Notes: generated by a model from the sequence alone, not told the origin. Positions 1 to 12,296 are shown, counted from the first letter of the stretch. The stretch is DNA of 64,000 bases from Beverwykella pulmonaria (GCA_001599595.1 BCHH01000001.1:2993561-3057560); one strand, 5' to 3'. Made by a program: numbers and translations.

Positions 1-748
1 ACGAGGCGGCTGAGGAGATGAACCGGCGAGCGCTGGATGGAAGAGAGAAGGCGCTGGGGAAAGAGCACCCGGACACGTTGACCAGCGTGAGCAACCTAGC
101 AGGCGTGCTGCAAAATCAGGGGAAGTACGAGGCAACCAAGGAGATGAACCAGCGAGCGCTAGAGGGAAGAGAGAAGGCGCTGGGGAAAGAGCACCCCGAC
201 ACGCTGACCAGCGTAAGCAACCTGGCGTTGGTGCTGCAAGATCAGCGGAAGTACGAGGCGGCCGAGGAGATGAACCGGCGAGCGCTGGAGGGAAGAGAGA
301 AGGCGCTGGGGGAAGAGCACCCGGACACACTGACCAGCGTGAGCAACCTAGCAGGTGTGCTGCAAAATCAGGGGAAGTACGAGGCAGCCGAGGCGATGAA
401 CCGGCGAGCGCTAGAAGGAAGAGAGAAGGCGCTGGGGAAAGAGCACCCCGACACGCTGACCAGTGTAAGCAACCTGGTGTTGGTGCTGCAAGATCAAGGG
501 AAGTACGAAGCGGCCGAGGAGATGAACCGGCGAGCGCTGGAGGGAAGAGAGAAGGCGCTGGGAAATAGCACCCCGACACGCTGACCAGCGTATACTGTCT
601 GGCTTTTCTTCATCATCAACAGATACAGTATGAAGCTGCTTCAGCACTCTATAAAAGGGCAAGCAGCGGATACAAGCGTACACTCAGTCTAGGGCATCCC
701 ACTACAGTTACATATTCAAACCACTATCTGTCGCTAAAGGAAATGTAG
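1..748 (+). pseudogene. TPR-repeat C-terminus of NLR-like protein, frameshifted, cut by window edge
   Basis: The frame is open to the left edge (codons in phase from base 3). It encodes 42-residue kinesin-light-chain type tetratricopeptide repeats with the core HPDTLTSVSNLA, in four full units of 126 nt starting at 21, 147, 273 and 399. Such arrays usually form the C-terminal ligand-sensing part of fungal NB-ARC/NACHT proteins; the upstream domains are outside the window. In the fifth unit one G is missing near 561, so the frame ends at a TGA at 582-584. In the original frame the same unit also carries a TAG at 566-568. Beyond that, the repeat frame stays open to a stop at 746-748 and shows a degenerate TPR ending typical of these proteins. 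Two lesions suggest a dying allele or a recently shortened protein. The family assignment is firm; the NLR context is inferred. Confidence 0.75.
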
Positions 749-1082
749 GGAGTGTAGGATAGATTATAGCTATAAGTATACATAACTTGTGTAAATACAA
801 AGGACCTTTTTCTCCCATTCGGAATCCCATAGGGCATATTTTTGAGTTGTTCCATTTGTAGGTAGTATCTACAGGATAGCGTAGAAATCTTACCGTATTT
901 CCCCACGTGACGCACGATTTTTGGTGTTTCAACCTACAGCTTTTGAGGCTCACAGCTGTGATGGGATAGATCCCATGCATGTGCCCACGTGTGGGCTTGA
1001 GAGTGGCGCAATGGCGCAAGTACGTTTTCCATGCATAAATACCGACTACGCAAGCTGAATCGTGTTGATTCAACTTGTGCAT

Positions 1083-1155
1083 GCCGTTTGGCTCAGTGGT
1101 TTAGCGCATGTAGTCGTGCCTATGATCCGGTGGATCGAAACCCTTACACCGATCG
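1083..1155 (+). other. tRNA-like / Pol III promoter-like element
   Basis: An A-box-like motif TGGCTCAGTGG lies about 40 nt before a B-box-like motif GGATCGAAACC (one mismatch to GGTTCGAAACC). A 7-bp acceptor stem and clean D and T stems cannot be drawn, so this is not a functional tRNA as read. It could be a tRNA relic or the head of a tRNA-derived SINE. Confidence 0.3.
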
Positions 1156-1199
1156 TCGTAGCGACGTTACATGAATCATTCTTAAACGCCTGTCACGGG

Positions 1200-1219
1200 G
1201 CTGATAAGGACTTATCAGC
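1200..1219. repeat. Perfect palindrome with paired GATA sites
   Basis: GCTGATAAG, a 2-nt spacer, then CTTATCAGC: 9-bp perfect arms, each carrying a TGATAAG GATA-factor motif on opposite strands. It could be a hairpin or a symmetric GATA-factor site. No gene starts within 1 kb. Confidence 0.6.
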
Positions 1220-2670
1220 GTGCTAGTCAGGCTACAAGGTACCGATACTGCATTATTATAACTCTAAGAGTGATGAGGACCTAGTATTAGAGCTGTGGTG
1301 GAGAGTCGTGCCACGCGATTAAAAAAGGCCCCTACTTTTAAGGCGCAAAGGCGACGACAAGATTAGTAATTTTACTAGAAGCGGCGCTGGAGAGGTAGAA
1401 GAAGACCCCTAGCGTACACCTTAAACAGTATAGCACAGAGATCTAGATGTGGATAAAAGTCTACTACTTTGAAGTCTAAGTACCTGTAAGTAGTGCCTCC
1501 ATTAGTTTTTCCCCTAGTTTTCGTCAACCACATATTGCTGCGCTACCAGCAATGTCCTAATCGGGCTTGATATAACGTACTCAAGAATATTTCAGGTGAG
1601 CAATAAATCCTAATGTCTGCCTTCTAGGTTCCAAATCGTAACGAGGGCATGCATACGAGGATAATAGCAACGTCTTTGTACCGCCCTTGTGGCACGCATG
1701 GTCCGGAGTTCGGAATTCACCAGGCGTTATGTTCAGCATCATAAGCACCGGCGCACCAGCGCACCGGTATGGTTTACAGGTTCGTTCGAGATGCGCTGCG
1801 TGCGCGCTGTAGAATGCCGGTTTCTAGACCCAAGGATGCAATGGGCGGATGGTATCAGGAGGAGGCTGCCGTGGCTGTGTCTGGTTCCGGGTTCTAATTG
1901 GTGCCGATGATGTAGGATGCGGTGCCTGGACGTTTGCGCTTGACACATAGTTTCGATGCTCGACTTTGCATCTTCGAAGAGAATGTTGCGGGAGACAAAA
2001 AGAAGAAGGAAGATCGGGGTTGTGATGAGGCGTTGAGGTGTTGCAATGGGTTGGGTTGTGGGGAAATGGTAGGAAAGAACGATCGACTTCGCGAGATGCA
2101 GAGCATCGATACCACCTTCAACCTCCAGACGTCTGCAACCTGTCGAGCTTCACACCTACCCCTCATCTCACTGTGAGTGCAACACCGGAATTGTACGCTC
2201 ACGGGAAGCTTCACGATGCACCGACAAGGCGAAGCCACATAGGATCCCAGCGCCTATGCTATGAGAAGGATTGCCACTCAGGATGAGCCCCCGGCCCCAG
2301 CGCAGAAGAGCCGCAGCCGCAAACACTACCATGCATTTCCGTATAGCACGCCTAATCTTACTTGAGCCTAGCACTCCCCATTTACAGCATGCTCATCACG
2401 AAACGAGAATGCTCAGCCCGACGGCGAGTGACAGAATTAGGCACGCCATAACCGTATGCGTGCTCGAAACCTGGGCGCTGGACAAACTTGTTCGACACCC
2501 AGGTAGAGCATGCGGCAAACGATCTGCAGATATTGTCCTTAAGCTTGGTTTAAGGCGCGCGGGGTTCCTTGAAATCTTCCTTCCTTTCTCGTTCGTTTGG
2601 GCTCCTTACATTGCGACAACTACACCGACCGCCTATCTCTCTCCCACCATCCGCCATCTGGCTCGGTGCC

Positions 2671-4319
2671 ATGAACAATCGACTTCCTCCACCTCCACCT
2701 CCCCGGGTTAAGATTGTTGTAAATAGGAGGACAGTAGAACACTACCCGCAACCGGAACAGACACCGCAACCGCATTCGCAATTAGAACTTAGGACTTACA
2801 GTTTCCACCAAGGCGATACAGGCAAAGAGGTTGTCTACGAATCGACAAAAGAGGTGTACACAGATCCACAATGCGGACTCGAAGTTAATCCCTTCCAGTC
2901 GCCACACGACGAAGCCTCGGAAAGGCAGCTAGCAGGCGACGATGCGCCTGGAATGTCAAGGAGAAAAAGACTTGTGTTACTTTCAATAGGCGGAATCTTG
3001 ATCGTGTTGATCGCGATAATCATTGCAGCGGTGCTGGCCACAACGCTGCGGAAGCAAAATGGAAGAGCAAGTGATCCTGCCATCAGTGATGCACCAAAGG
3101 CGCAAACCACTGAAGCCAGCAAGGTGGGAGCAATAGCAATGGCTTCCAATTCCTCACTAGCAGCTACAGCATGGGTGAGTATATAATGTCACGATAGATG
3201 ATACATAAACACTAACCTCAACAGATCATCGACCAGACCTCTGGCGACTTCGTAGTGAGAGTAATATACCAGGATCCTAAAGGATTGTTACAGGCCTCTA
3301 CGTTCAACACTGTTACGGGCAAGTGGACAGAATTGAGTGACTTCATGAGGGCGTCGCTCGGGTCAGGGCTAGGGTTTACACACTTTAATAAAAGTATTTA
3401 TATAGAAGACTCGGTGAGCAATTTTGGCATATGCAAATTGACGAGCATGACAGCTGACATATGATTAGGACGTTCAAAGTGAACTTTTCTTTCTGAGTGG
3501 TGAAACCAAGACTGGAGTACGCGAGTGGAACTGGGGGAACCAGGAGTTGTCACTGATGGGCGCGCGCGGAGATTTGTCTGCGAAGAACTTCCAGGCCCAT
3601 CCTTCCTCCCAGATCAGCACATACTGGCCCTTCGTCCTATTCCAGGACTCGAATAACAACCTTCGAGAAATCGTCTACGAGGCCGAAGCGCACTGGAACG
3701 TGCAGCTCAAGAACACGAGTATTTGGACAACGCGTATGCTCGAGGGTGGCGCTATATCGATTGTACCTTCGGCACAGAATCTTACGAAAACGCATGTTTT
3801 TTATCAGCAAGAGGACCGGACGATAGTCGCGTATGAGAGAGACGGTGGCGCAGCGGGGGAGTATACGAAAGATGGTGAGTTTATACCTGGTGTGCTTTCG
3901 GGTCGATCTGGTATGTTCGGAAATATTCACATACTGATTTTGCAACAGAAACGTATCCCTCGCCGTCTATTCCCGCCAAACACGCCTTAACCGCCTTCTC
4001 CATGGCCGCCCCTAAAGATACTGCCATCGCCCCCTTGGACGTCTACTCGCTGTACCAAGACACAGACAATAAGATCCAGATGGTATGGCGAAATGACACA
4101 ATTTCTGGATGGCATGGCCCCAAGACCTTTTCAGCTTTCGATGACGCGGATGAAGGCACGCCGATTGCTTGTGTGACCATGTTCTCGTATCTTTCGTTGC
4201 CGATCGAGAAGTGGAGGGTGCCACGATGTTTCTTTGTGGTTGGTGGGAAGATAAGACAAGTCAAGATGGTGGATGAGGATTGGGAGGTTGTGGGGTTTGT
4301 GGGGGAGGATGAGGGGTGA
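2671..4319 (+). CDS. Membrane-anchored fucose-specific-lectin-like protein
   Basis: Four exons (2671-3174, 3225-3413, 3469-3874, 3949-4319) join in phase to encode 489 aa. The start was chosen because GCCATGA is a good context and is followed by a poly-Pro cytosolic tail. An upstream in-frame ATG (2569) would add 34 residues. Residues 1-110 are a polar tail, then a single strongly hydrophobic segment at about 112-134 (LVLLSIGGILIVLIAIIIAA), then about 350 residues outside. That part has repeated blades of the type 'R-V-I-Y-Q-D' and 'W-x-x-x' with aromatic residues, as in fungal fucose-specific lectin (AAL-like) six-bladed propellers. The architecture predicts a type II membrane protein displaying a sugar-binding propeller at the surface or in the secretory lumen. 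The ligand is inferred from the family only. The introns are 50, 55 and 74 nt. Confidence 0.7.
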
Positions 4320-5445
4320 GGAAGATGATGATTTTGCGTTTCGATCGCAGACCGACCATTCAAACAAGCGTGGAGATGAAAGCGGCGATGGGTGGAAAAT
4401 CGAACATGACGCGCGCGGCTTCTCTTGATAGACTAGCCCAAACGCCTCACCAACTTAATGTCGACAACGAGGCGTGAGACCTGAAACGGTCTTTTCGAAG
4501 CCTTCGGAGCCGGAAGCACGAGGGTGGACAACAATACTCTTGTTCTATATGGACATGTTCGACTTGACCTTTTCCATTCGGAAATCCAACCAACATAATA
4601 AACAGTCGAACTGCTTACCCCAATGTTCACTCCGGCAAGACTCTCCATACCCTACCAAACCATCAAACGATCAACCTCGTTACCCCAACATTGGCTCCAG
4701 AAGGTTTCCCAACTGCTAACTACCCTATCAACCGACTGGCCAACCTGCCTCTTACCCCAACATCCGTCCCGGAAATTTTTTCGGAGAAGGAAGACGCAGA
4801 CCTCAAAGACTACAAACAGAAGTGGGGCACTCATGGTGTAGAGCACAAGAATGTGCACACTCGAATAATAAAAGATATCAGAGCATGAAGATGGAGGTAG
4901 TTGAAAGGACTGTGTATATTAATTCCCGGTAGATTACGACTTTAGAATCCTAGATACCCAACATAGAAGAATGTAACAATGGTTGTATAACACATAAATC
5001 TTTCTTTCTTTCTTCTTCCAACGCAAGATACTTGAAACGCCATAGCTTCACAATTCTGCCTCAAGTTAATGTACATATATATACTTACTGACAACCTACT
5101 AACCTCCCTACGTACCTATAAATCCAATATTAGTTCCACAAGCTAACCTCCTTCCCTCTTGCTCACTATCCGTCCACCCTACACTTCCCCACGAGATCCA
5201 CCCCCTACCTATCCACTCATGCACTACCATCTCACTTCAAACTTCTCCTCACGAAACGTGGCGCCTCGAATTAGTGCAAGAAGGCAGCCAAACTATCTGT
5301 TGCAATTCACATATATATGCACAGAACCTTCTACTCGTCATGTAATTCAAGTCATTCATGTTCATTCATTACTAAATATACAACTCCATTCGTATTCTAT
5401 CATACAATCTTTCATTCTCTACGCCGGCCGCCGATGAGACATTAC
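4320..5445. other. Tail-to-tail spacer
   Basis: This lies between the 3' ends of the lectin-like gene and the MPP-alpha gene. A 106-codon stretch at 4568-4888 is open on the + strand without an ATG and ends in TGA. It could be a stray exon but shows no recognised domain. A short CTTT repeat lies near 5000-5015. Confidence 0.4.
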
Positions 5446-7231
5446 CTACCTCCTCCCCAATTTCCACCTCGCAATCCTGCCTTGTATATCCTCCCAGGTA
5501 AACTCCTTCCTCCTCAGGCCCTCCTGCTCACCCTCCTGCAACACAACTGTGGGCGCCCCACTTCCGCCCCCTACATTCCGCACCTCGCCGCCAAAAACCA
5601 TTCTCGCAACCCTCCTCAAGTCTTGTATGGTCACCTCCTCGATCTTGCGGCACATTTCTTTGACCCCGATTTTGCGCCCATGGACTTGGACTTGCCGGCC
5701 CAAATCTTCGAGCTCTACCATTCTGCTTTCTAGATTCATGAGGAGTGAGGATCGAAGTTGGTTTTTCGCGCGCTGCACCTCGCCTTCTTTGAGGGCCGAG
5801 AAGCCAGTTTCTTGGCCTAGCGCGTCGAGCTCCCGACACATGACTTCGAGCATCTGCGCGACTTGTGCGGGGGCGCAGGATGCTGCGATGCCGAAGAGGC
5901 CGGAGTCTGTGTACGAGTGGTTGAACGCGAAGCAAGACTCAATCCAGCCGTGCTGGTTCAGCACGTTGGTGTAGGACCGAGAGTACATGCCTTTTCCGGG
6001 CCCGCCGGCGGAAAAGGAGCCTCCTCCGCCGAGGAGAGTTTGGAGTGTTGCGAGGGCGTAGATGTCGGGAGAGGAGATGGGGAGGGCTTCAAAGGCGAGG
6101 TGGATGTGTGAGAGGCGGGGGAGCGCGGGGTTCGCGGGCGGTGGGATCGGAGGGAGCGTGAGGAAACCGCCGGTGTAGTGGGACGCGATGGAGGTGTCGA
6201 CTGGAGGGAAGTTGAGGTCCAGGGATGTGTTTACTGAGGCGTTGGAGGTTGCGGATGTGGAGAGGTTCTTGAAGAAGGGGATTTTGGAGAGGAGTTTCGA
6301 GGTTTGAGGGGGCGCGCCGGTGGGTGTTGGGTGCGAGGCTGTGAAGACCTGTTCGGTGGGCGTAGCACTTGTGATTGTGCTGTCGTCTGCTGCACCAATA
6401 AGGGAGGGCCCTGTGCCCTTCTCCATGTCGCCGAAATACTGCTCTGCTAGCCGGACGGCTTCGTTGTGCTGGACGCCAGCGAAGGCGACCACGATTCGGT
6501 CCGGCTTGTAAAACTCTTTCCGATACGCTTCCACTACGGCCCGATTGATGAATGGCAGTCTCTCCTTTGGACACAGCAGCGGATTTCCCAATGTATTGTC
6601 CTTGTACGCCGCCATGTGCACCAACTCTGGCAATATCAGCTCCGGCTTCGACCATATCTCCCCAATCTCGTAGTCTGCCGTCTCGAGCTGCTGCTGCACC
6701 TCGTCTTCGGTCACAAGCGGGTCGCGGATCGTCTCGGCGAGAATGCCCACGGTGGCGGGGACAGCCGAGTTGAAGGTCGCGGATTGGTACATGAGGGATT
6801 CTCGTGAGGAGGCGCATTGTATGTTCCCGCCCAGAGACTCGAGCTTTTCTATCATTTGGTCTCCGGTTGTCGACTTTGTGGACTTGAACGCTAGTCGGTC
6901 TATGATATGGCTGACGCCCCGCAGTGCCTCGTTCTCATATCGCGAGCCTGCATCGACGTACACTCCTATGCCAGAAAAATGCCCAGGAAGGGCTTCGGTC
7001 GCTACGCGGACGCCATTGGAGAGAGTGGTGATCTGGTCGAGCTCGACAGGATCCTACGTATCAATGGTCAGACTCTGACGGTGAATTGTCATGTTGCCGG
7101 AGGCAAACCTTTTGCTCGGCAACAACGCTTGCCAATCCTCTTCTACCTGAACATGTTGCGGGCTTTGGGAGTGAAACAGAGGCCTGAGTGAGTCTCCGCG
7201 ACAGTGGTCGGATGGATTGCGGCCTCAACAT
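5446..7231 (-). CDS. Mitochondrial processing peptidase, alpha subunit
   Basis: Two exons (7231-7109, 7053-5446) are split by a 55-nt intron and encode 576 aa, close to the known fungal length. The start is the ATG at 7231. It opens an Arg-rich, acid-free presequence of about 35 residues (MLRPQSIRPLSRRL...), typical of matrix import. The intron has a weak GTTTGC donor but a good CTGAC branch site. The mature part begins with DPVELDQITTLSNGVRVATE. The inactive M16 segment VSHIIDRLAFKST replaces the HxxEH zinc motif of the beta subunit. The glycine-rich substrate-binding loop LLGGGGSFSAGGPGKGMYSR is intact. The alpha subunit recognises presequences and delivers them to the catalytic beta subunit (equivalent to yeast Mas2). 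Assignment is firm. Confidence 0.93.
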
Positions 7232-8645
7232 GTCCGGACTGAGCGCTTGGGTGCAGGCGAGGGTGATTGGAGGTCATCTTCCTTTCCGAAGCTCGGATGG
7301 AAATTTCACAAGATGACATAATCGCACGCTTGGCATTCCTTGAGATGCGGCCAGCACGCATCAAGTTAGCCCACTATCCTGAAAACATCTAATATTCGAA
7401 GTCAAAAGGTAATTTCAACTTCATCGTGTTTCGAACGCCTAAGTTAATGCATGTGGAATATTCATATATGGTTCCTCTCCCTGTCTAAGAGCTGTTAGAC
7501 ATGTGCTCAAGTCTAGCAACACTCCCACTCACATCTATCTGGTTCGCATGCTGGTATGAGAGAGCACCCTTCCTCAAAGACCGCTTTGGATCCTGCTCAA
7601 TCGAGATATGAAAAGATTGTCCGGTACTATTTTTACGAGAGATGCACACCATGTTGATTCCATAGCGTCCAATTGCTACATTGTCCATTCCAAAAGGGAT
7701 GGCTGGATCGACTGAAGAAACAAATCTAGGAACTTTGGGAGAGACTAGTAAGGCATACTCTGAAGATTGGCGGTAGTGTCTCTACCTCGACGGTAACGAT
7801 ATGGGGCATACATTGGGATACGCAATGTTATTCATTGGCTTCAGGAGTTGGAGAGTAAACCTATGTGGAAGGTCGAGGAAACCGCTTGAGACGATTTAGC
7901 AAGCAAGACAGAGGTTATACGAAAAGATCATGTTGAAAGTCAAATAGGTGGTTATTGGTGCGTGGTACCCCGGAGTTTCCAGGGTTGTCGACTCTAGACT
8001 TAGCATCACGTGAGGGAACTAAACTGATCGCCCAGCCTTGAAGCTTCTTAAGGTGGGCTCTTGGACAGCACGCATGAAATTTGCTTGCGGAGCTGGAAAC
8101 AAGTGGTTGGCCCCTTCAAACGATCGCAAGGAATTGCCAACAGAAGGGCAAGGTGCCACGATGCATGGCATTTGTGTTGTGGTCGATGGTACGGCGATAT
8201 GCGGTTGTGGTTCCGATGATAAAATTAGGGACGTGCATCTCATGGCGGCTAGAGAGTGCAGCAGAGCAGAGAAGCACGAAGATCCAATTCATCGTCTCTG
8301 GCTGTCGATAGAACTGCTACTGTATGTCTAGCTGCGTAGAGTGAAGAATGAAGTGGTTTGGTCGGGTGATGAAGGCGGTGCCATGCCCACTGCACGCAGC
8401 GTGGACGAACGCAAGCCCTGGTGATCGCTGACTCGTCTCATGTGCTAAGGTTGTGGGCTCGCCCACTGATTCGGCCCTTATCCTCGCAGACGCAGACGCA
8501 TACTGCCGCAGACAGAACCTCGACTCTCTGCTCCAAACAAGCCTCAACCTAGGCAGTCAAACGCGCACTTTTTCACCGCACTCACAGCCAACGGAGCCTT
8601 GGAGCCTGTGACCGCTTCACCGGTTCCCGCTATTGACCTTTACAC
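7232..8645. other. Divergent promoter region
   Basis: About 1.4 kb lies between the divergently transcribed MPP-alpha and FHA-RING genes. It carries short open frames on both strands (for example 8038-8331 +) that lack homology or splice support. A pyrimidine-rich tract and CACC runs precede 8646. No other structure was seen. Confidence 0.5.
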
Positions 8646-10466
8646 ATGTTCACCACCCCAGCCCCAGCCGCCCCAGCACTCACGACTGTCTCTCCGACCT
8701 CACCCACTCGCCCCAGCGGACTACGAGGCGGACTCAGTTTCCTGAGAAACTACACCCACAGCCTACACAGCCCACACTCTCCACAAGTCGCAGCCACCTC
8801 CTCACGTGCTGACGCTCGTGCCCGAAGCACGACCCCGCCGCCCAGTTCACCCTCATCGTCCAACTCGATTCAAAACGCGCCTCCCAGCAACCCAGCCGGC
8901 CTGTCAAGAACACGCACCCCCCCCGAGGCCACCACCCTTTCGCGCCCGAGCGAGGCACCCGCACCGCTCCCTTCCCATACAATGACTAGAACCCGTGCAG
9001 AAACCGCCGCTGTGCAGCTCACGGTGCGGTCACAATCCGGTCCAACTCCAGCATCCGTATCGTCGACACCCGCCAACATGGACGGCGCCGAGGCCGCCCA
9101 AGCAGAGGGTGCCGCTGCCTCTAAGCATCTACCATCGATACGCTTCATCCCACACCAAGATCCCCGCGCGGGCAGACCATCGCTGCAATTCCCTACCATC
9201 ACGCGAACCCTACCCGACGAGTCCAACATTATCCGCGTGGGAAGATATTCAGAGCGGGATAACATACCTGACATTCCCGCCAATGTCCCCTCTGCGGCTG
9301 CGGTGGGCTTCAAGTCCAAGGTCGTCAGCAGGAAGCACTGCGAGCTATGGTGTCAGGACTCGCAGTGGTACATCAAGGACGTGAAGAGCTCCTCGGGCAC
9401 GTTTCTGAACCACATTCGGCTGAGCCAGCCCAATGTGGAATCCAAGCCATTCAAACTCAAGGACGGCGATATCATTCAGCTGGGCATTGATTTCCGCGGA
9501 GGCGAAGAAATGATCTTCCGATGTGTGAAGATTCGGATTGAGTGCAATCGCGGTTGGCAACAGGCGTTAAATACGTTTAAGTGAGTTGGGCTTTCCCATG
9601 GCACCCGTCACGTCCTAATCGCCGTTTTAGTAAACAAACGCATCAACGACTCCGGAATTTAGCGAATCGCAAGAAGGAAAGCGACAGCGCATCGACACAT
9701 ACGTCCGAGTGTTCCATCTGTCTCATGTCTATCGCGGTAAGCGCTCGCATTGGACCTTCCTCGACCTTCAACTAATTCGAATCTTTAGCCCTGTCAATCA
9801 TTATTTGTAGCACCATGTTCACATGTCTGGCATTACAAGTGCATTCGGCCCATCCTCAATGGCCCCACATGGCCGAACTTCCTATGTCCGAATTGTAGAG
9901 CAGTGGCCGATTTAGAAGCCGATGTCGAAGACCCGGGCGAATTTGAAGAGTGGGACGACGATGCAGCGCGAGACGAGAGCGAATCGAAAGAAATTGGCGA
10001 GGAAAAACAAGCGGACCGCCACATTACACCACGCTCCTCAACACAGCCTCTAAACGGCAATACTGCTGCTGGTGCGCAGCCGAACGACCCAATGCTCTTT
10101 GCTGACTTGGAAGCCGCAATCTCGAATATCAGTCTGGCCGATTCCCTCAACGGCATCACCAGTCAGTCTACCCCCGCCCCCTCGACTCCTCAGAGAAACA
10201 ACGCTCCCTTGCCTTCATCCTCTGTCACGCAGCCAGTCGCCATCAGCATCACTGGTGCAAACGAGCGCTCAGGACTATCTCCCCTCTACCCAGCCGCCGC
10301 GAACGCCCTAAACCCTCATGGAGCCCCCGAAGGTCCCATGACTCCAAGAAACGATGTCGGACCCTTTGTCTTAGATGGAAGCGCTGGTCGATCTGCGAGT
10401 CAATCAAGGGAAGAAGCTTCACCGGCCTCTGGAGCGCCCACGCTCCCTCCATTGCGTATGGATTAG
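8646..10466 (+). CDS. FHA-RING E3 ubiquitin ligase (Dma1/Chfr type)
   Basis: Three exons (8646-9580, 9631-9736, 9789-10466) encode 572 aa. The first 170 residues are a Ser/Pro/Thr-rich disordered region. The FHA domain (about 185-310) shows the phosphothreonine-binding signature IRVGRYS, VVSRKHCELW and SSSGTFLNH. A C3H2C3-like RING spanning both introns follows (about 342-400: CSICLMSIAPC, CSHVWHYKCI, CPNCRA). An acidic, Ser-rich tail follows. In S. pombe Dma1 and budding yeast Dma1/Dma2 this domain order restrains the septation network and spindle exit by ubiquitinating phosphorylated scaffold proteins. The same window carries a CDC14 (SIN) homologue. The exon phases fit exactly. Confidence 0.9.
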
Positions 10467-11162
10467 GCGCACCATTGATGTGTATTGCAAGAGTGAGAAT
10501 CATAATTGTGGGAGGCTGGCTTGTGTAAAATCTAGGTCCGATTTGGCATTTTCAGGAGTAACCGGGCATAGGCGTCTTGCTCTTTTTTTTTCTTTTCTAT
10601 TACTGTTACGCTGCAACGGAACGTCACGGTCTGTCTTTACCCACTGAATGTATGCATATGAGCAGAACAACATGAAGAGGGAACGTAATTCTAATTGTCA
10701 TTTTGATTCACATTGCTTGAAACGTCTTTGGTGGTGGTCTAGACGCTGGCGTCTGGAGGCTCGATGGTGCTGCCTTTTCAACTGTTACTATTTGCACTCG
10801 CTTCATCTACCTTGACAAAGTTTATTTCTAGTCTGACGAGCATCTCTCTATCAGTATCCAAGAGCTATTTGTGGAACACATCGCATACATATAAGTCAGA
10901 TACTGTAATGCAAGGCTGACGAGAGACGAGAGACGAGTCCCTCACTTGCATCTGAGAAGAATTGTTCTCATTATTTTTAGAAGCCCTCACTTCTCAAATC
11001 CAAGAGTTTCTGGCCTGAAATCGAACTGTGAGTTCCGATATCGCACATGGCGCATCACAGTAGGTGGATTGTTCGGCGTGGATGCCCCTGGTAAACCTTA
11101 GTCAGCCGGGTTATCTCCCTCTCCAACCTCCGACCTTCACCACAATTTCTCTATTGTCCAAA
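10467..11162. other. Tail-to-tail spacer
   Basis: Convergent 3' regions of the FHA-RING and bestrophin-like genes. It includes a T-rich tract near 10584 and short GAGACGA tandem copies near 10922. No gene was seen. Confidence 0.5.
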
Positions 11163-12296
11163 TCAGTCAAACATGCTACTCATGCCGTTAGCGCCCGCTT
11201 TCCACTCCTCCAGCAACACCATGACTTCCTGTCTCGTGTCCTCGATGATGCCATCCATCTTGATGTCGTTCTTGTCGTAGCCAAATGGGTCCTCGAGTTG
11301 CATTCCGATGCCCTCAATGCCGTACAGTGTGAAGGCGACGATGGCGACGGTCGGGATGGCCCACCAGCCGTAGCCGTCTACGATGGCGAAGGGGAGGACG
11401 CAGGTGAAGAGGGCGAGGACTTGCTTTTGGTGGATACTTGCAACCAAGTCAGTTGAGGGGCGGGGTAAGCTGAGAACTAGTGGGGGCACTCACAGGTGCG
11501 CAACGGGGATTGGGGTGGTCCGTATTGTTTCCATGCGCCCGTACGCGTCAACCAGACTGTTTATTTGCACCGTCATTTGAGACGCTTGCGGGCCGTGGAA
11601 CCACCCTCTTTCGAAGCCACGCCGGACGTATCCTTCCACCAGCACCGTTAATTGCAGCGGCAGACTCAGCCCCTGGTCTTCGTACCCCATCAAGCCGTCC
11701 GGCAGCAGCGAGATGTACTCGGCTTTGGCTGTGTGTATACCATTCTCTATCGAATTCGCGCGCGACGTTCCAGGCCGAGACGAGATGGGCGAGTCTGCAG
11801 CGATAGACGCGGGTGGAATATTGAACTCCGCGCGCAGATTGTGCTTGATGGCATATAGCACCGCAATCAACACGCGTATAGTCTTCTCCGTATCTCTCTT
11901 CTCACTATCTTGCAGCGCCATTCCATCCTTCCCCCGTGCACTAACCAGAAACGCCCGCGCCAGATTCCGCACACTCGTCCCTATTGTCGTCAGACAATTC
12001 CGGCCTGTCCAGAACCTGTCGTAGGAAGTCGAATTGCGGAACACGAGCATCAGGCCGACAACGATGGACAACGATGGGATGATGGTAGAGGGCAGGCTGA
12101 TGCTACCTGTTACATGCCGGTTGAGGAATACGACCAGCGCTGCGAAGATGGAGTGCAGGACCACCGGGAGGAGAATTATGTTGTGAATGGCTCCTTTGTA
12201 GAAGCGTAGGACAAGGGGCATGCGCCGGGGTTTTTGGCGCGCGGCGTGCGCGAGGGGGTACGTTGGGCGGCGGACGGGGGGCTCGCGTGTCGGCAT
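11163..12296 (-). CDS. Bestrophin-like anion channel (UPF0187/RFP-TM family)
   Basis: Two exons (12296-11494, 11436-11163) encode 358 aa. Hydrophobic segments near residues 35-55 and 65-85 are followed by the family motif SIVVGLMLVFRNSTSYDRFW. The second exon restores the conserved end of the domain, TPIPVAHLIHQKQVLALF, then two more hydrophobic stretches with YGWWAIPTVAIVAFTLYG. The domain matches bacterial YneE-like and fungal bestrophin-like channels, which form pentameric anion pores. The substrate here is inferred. The N-terminus is Arg/Pro-rich. The gene is head-to-head with PEX11C, sharing 488 bp of upstream DNA. Confidence 0.85.

Larger units (their letters stand above)
749..2670. other. 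Gene-poor stretch
   Basis: No convincing gene is seen. The stretch holds a tRNA-like A/B box pair (about 1083-1155), a GATA-containing palindrome (1200-1219) and short open frames that lack coding character. The final 100 bp before 2671 are pyrimidine-rich and are probably the promoter and leader of the lectin-like gene. Confidence 0.5.

Noticed and set aside
6089..6817. 242-codon frame on the minus strand
   Set aside because: Shadow of the MPP-alpha exon in another frame.
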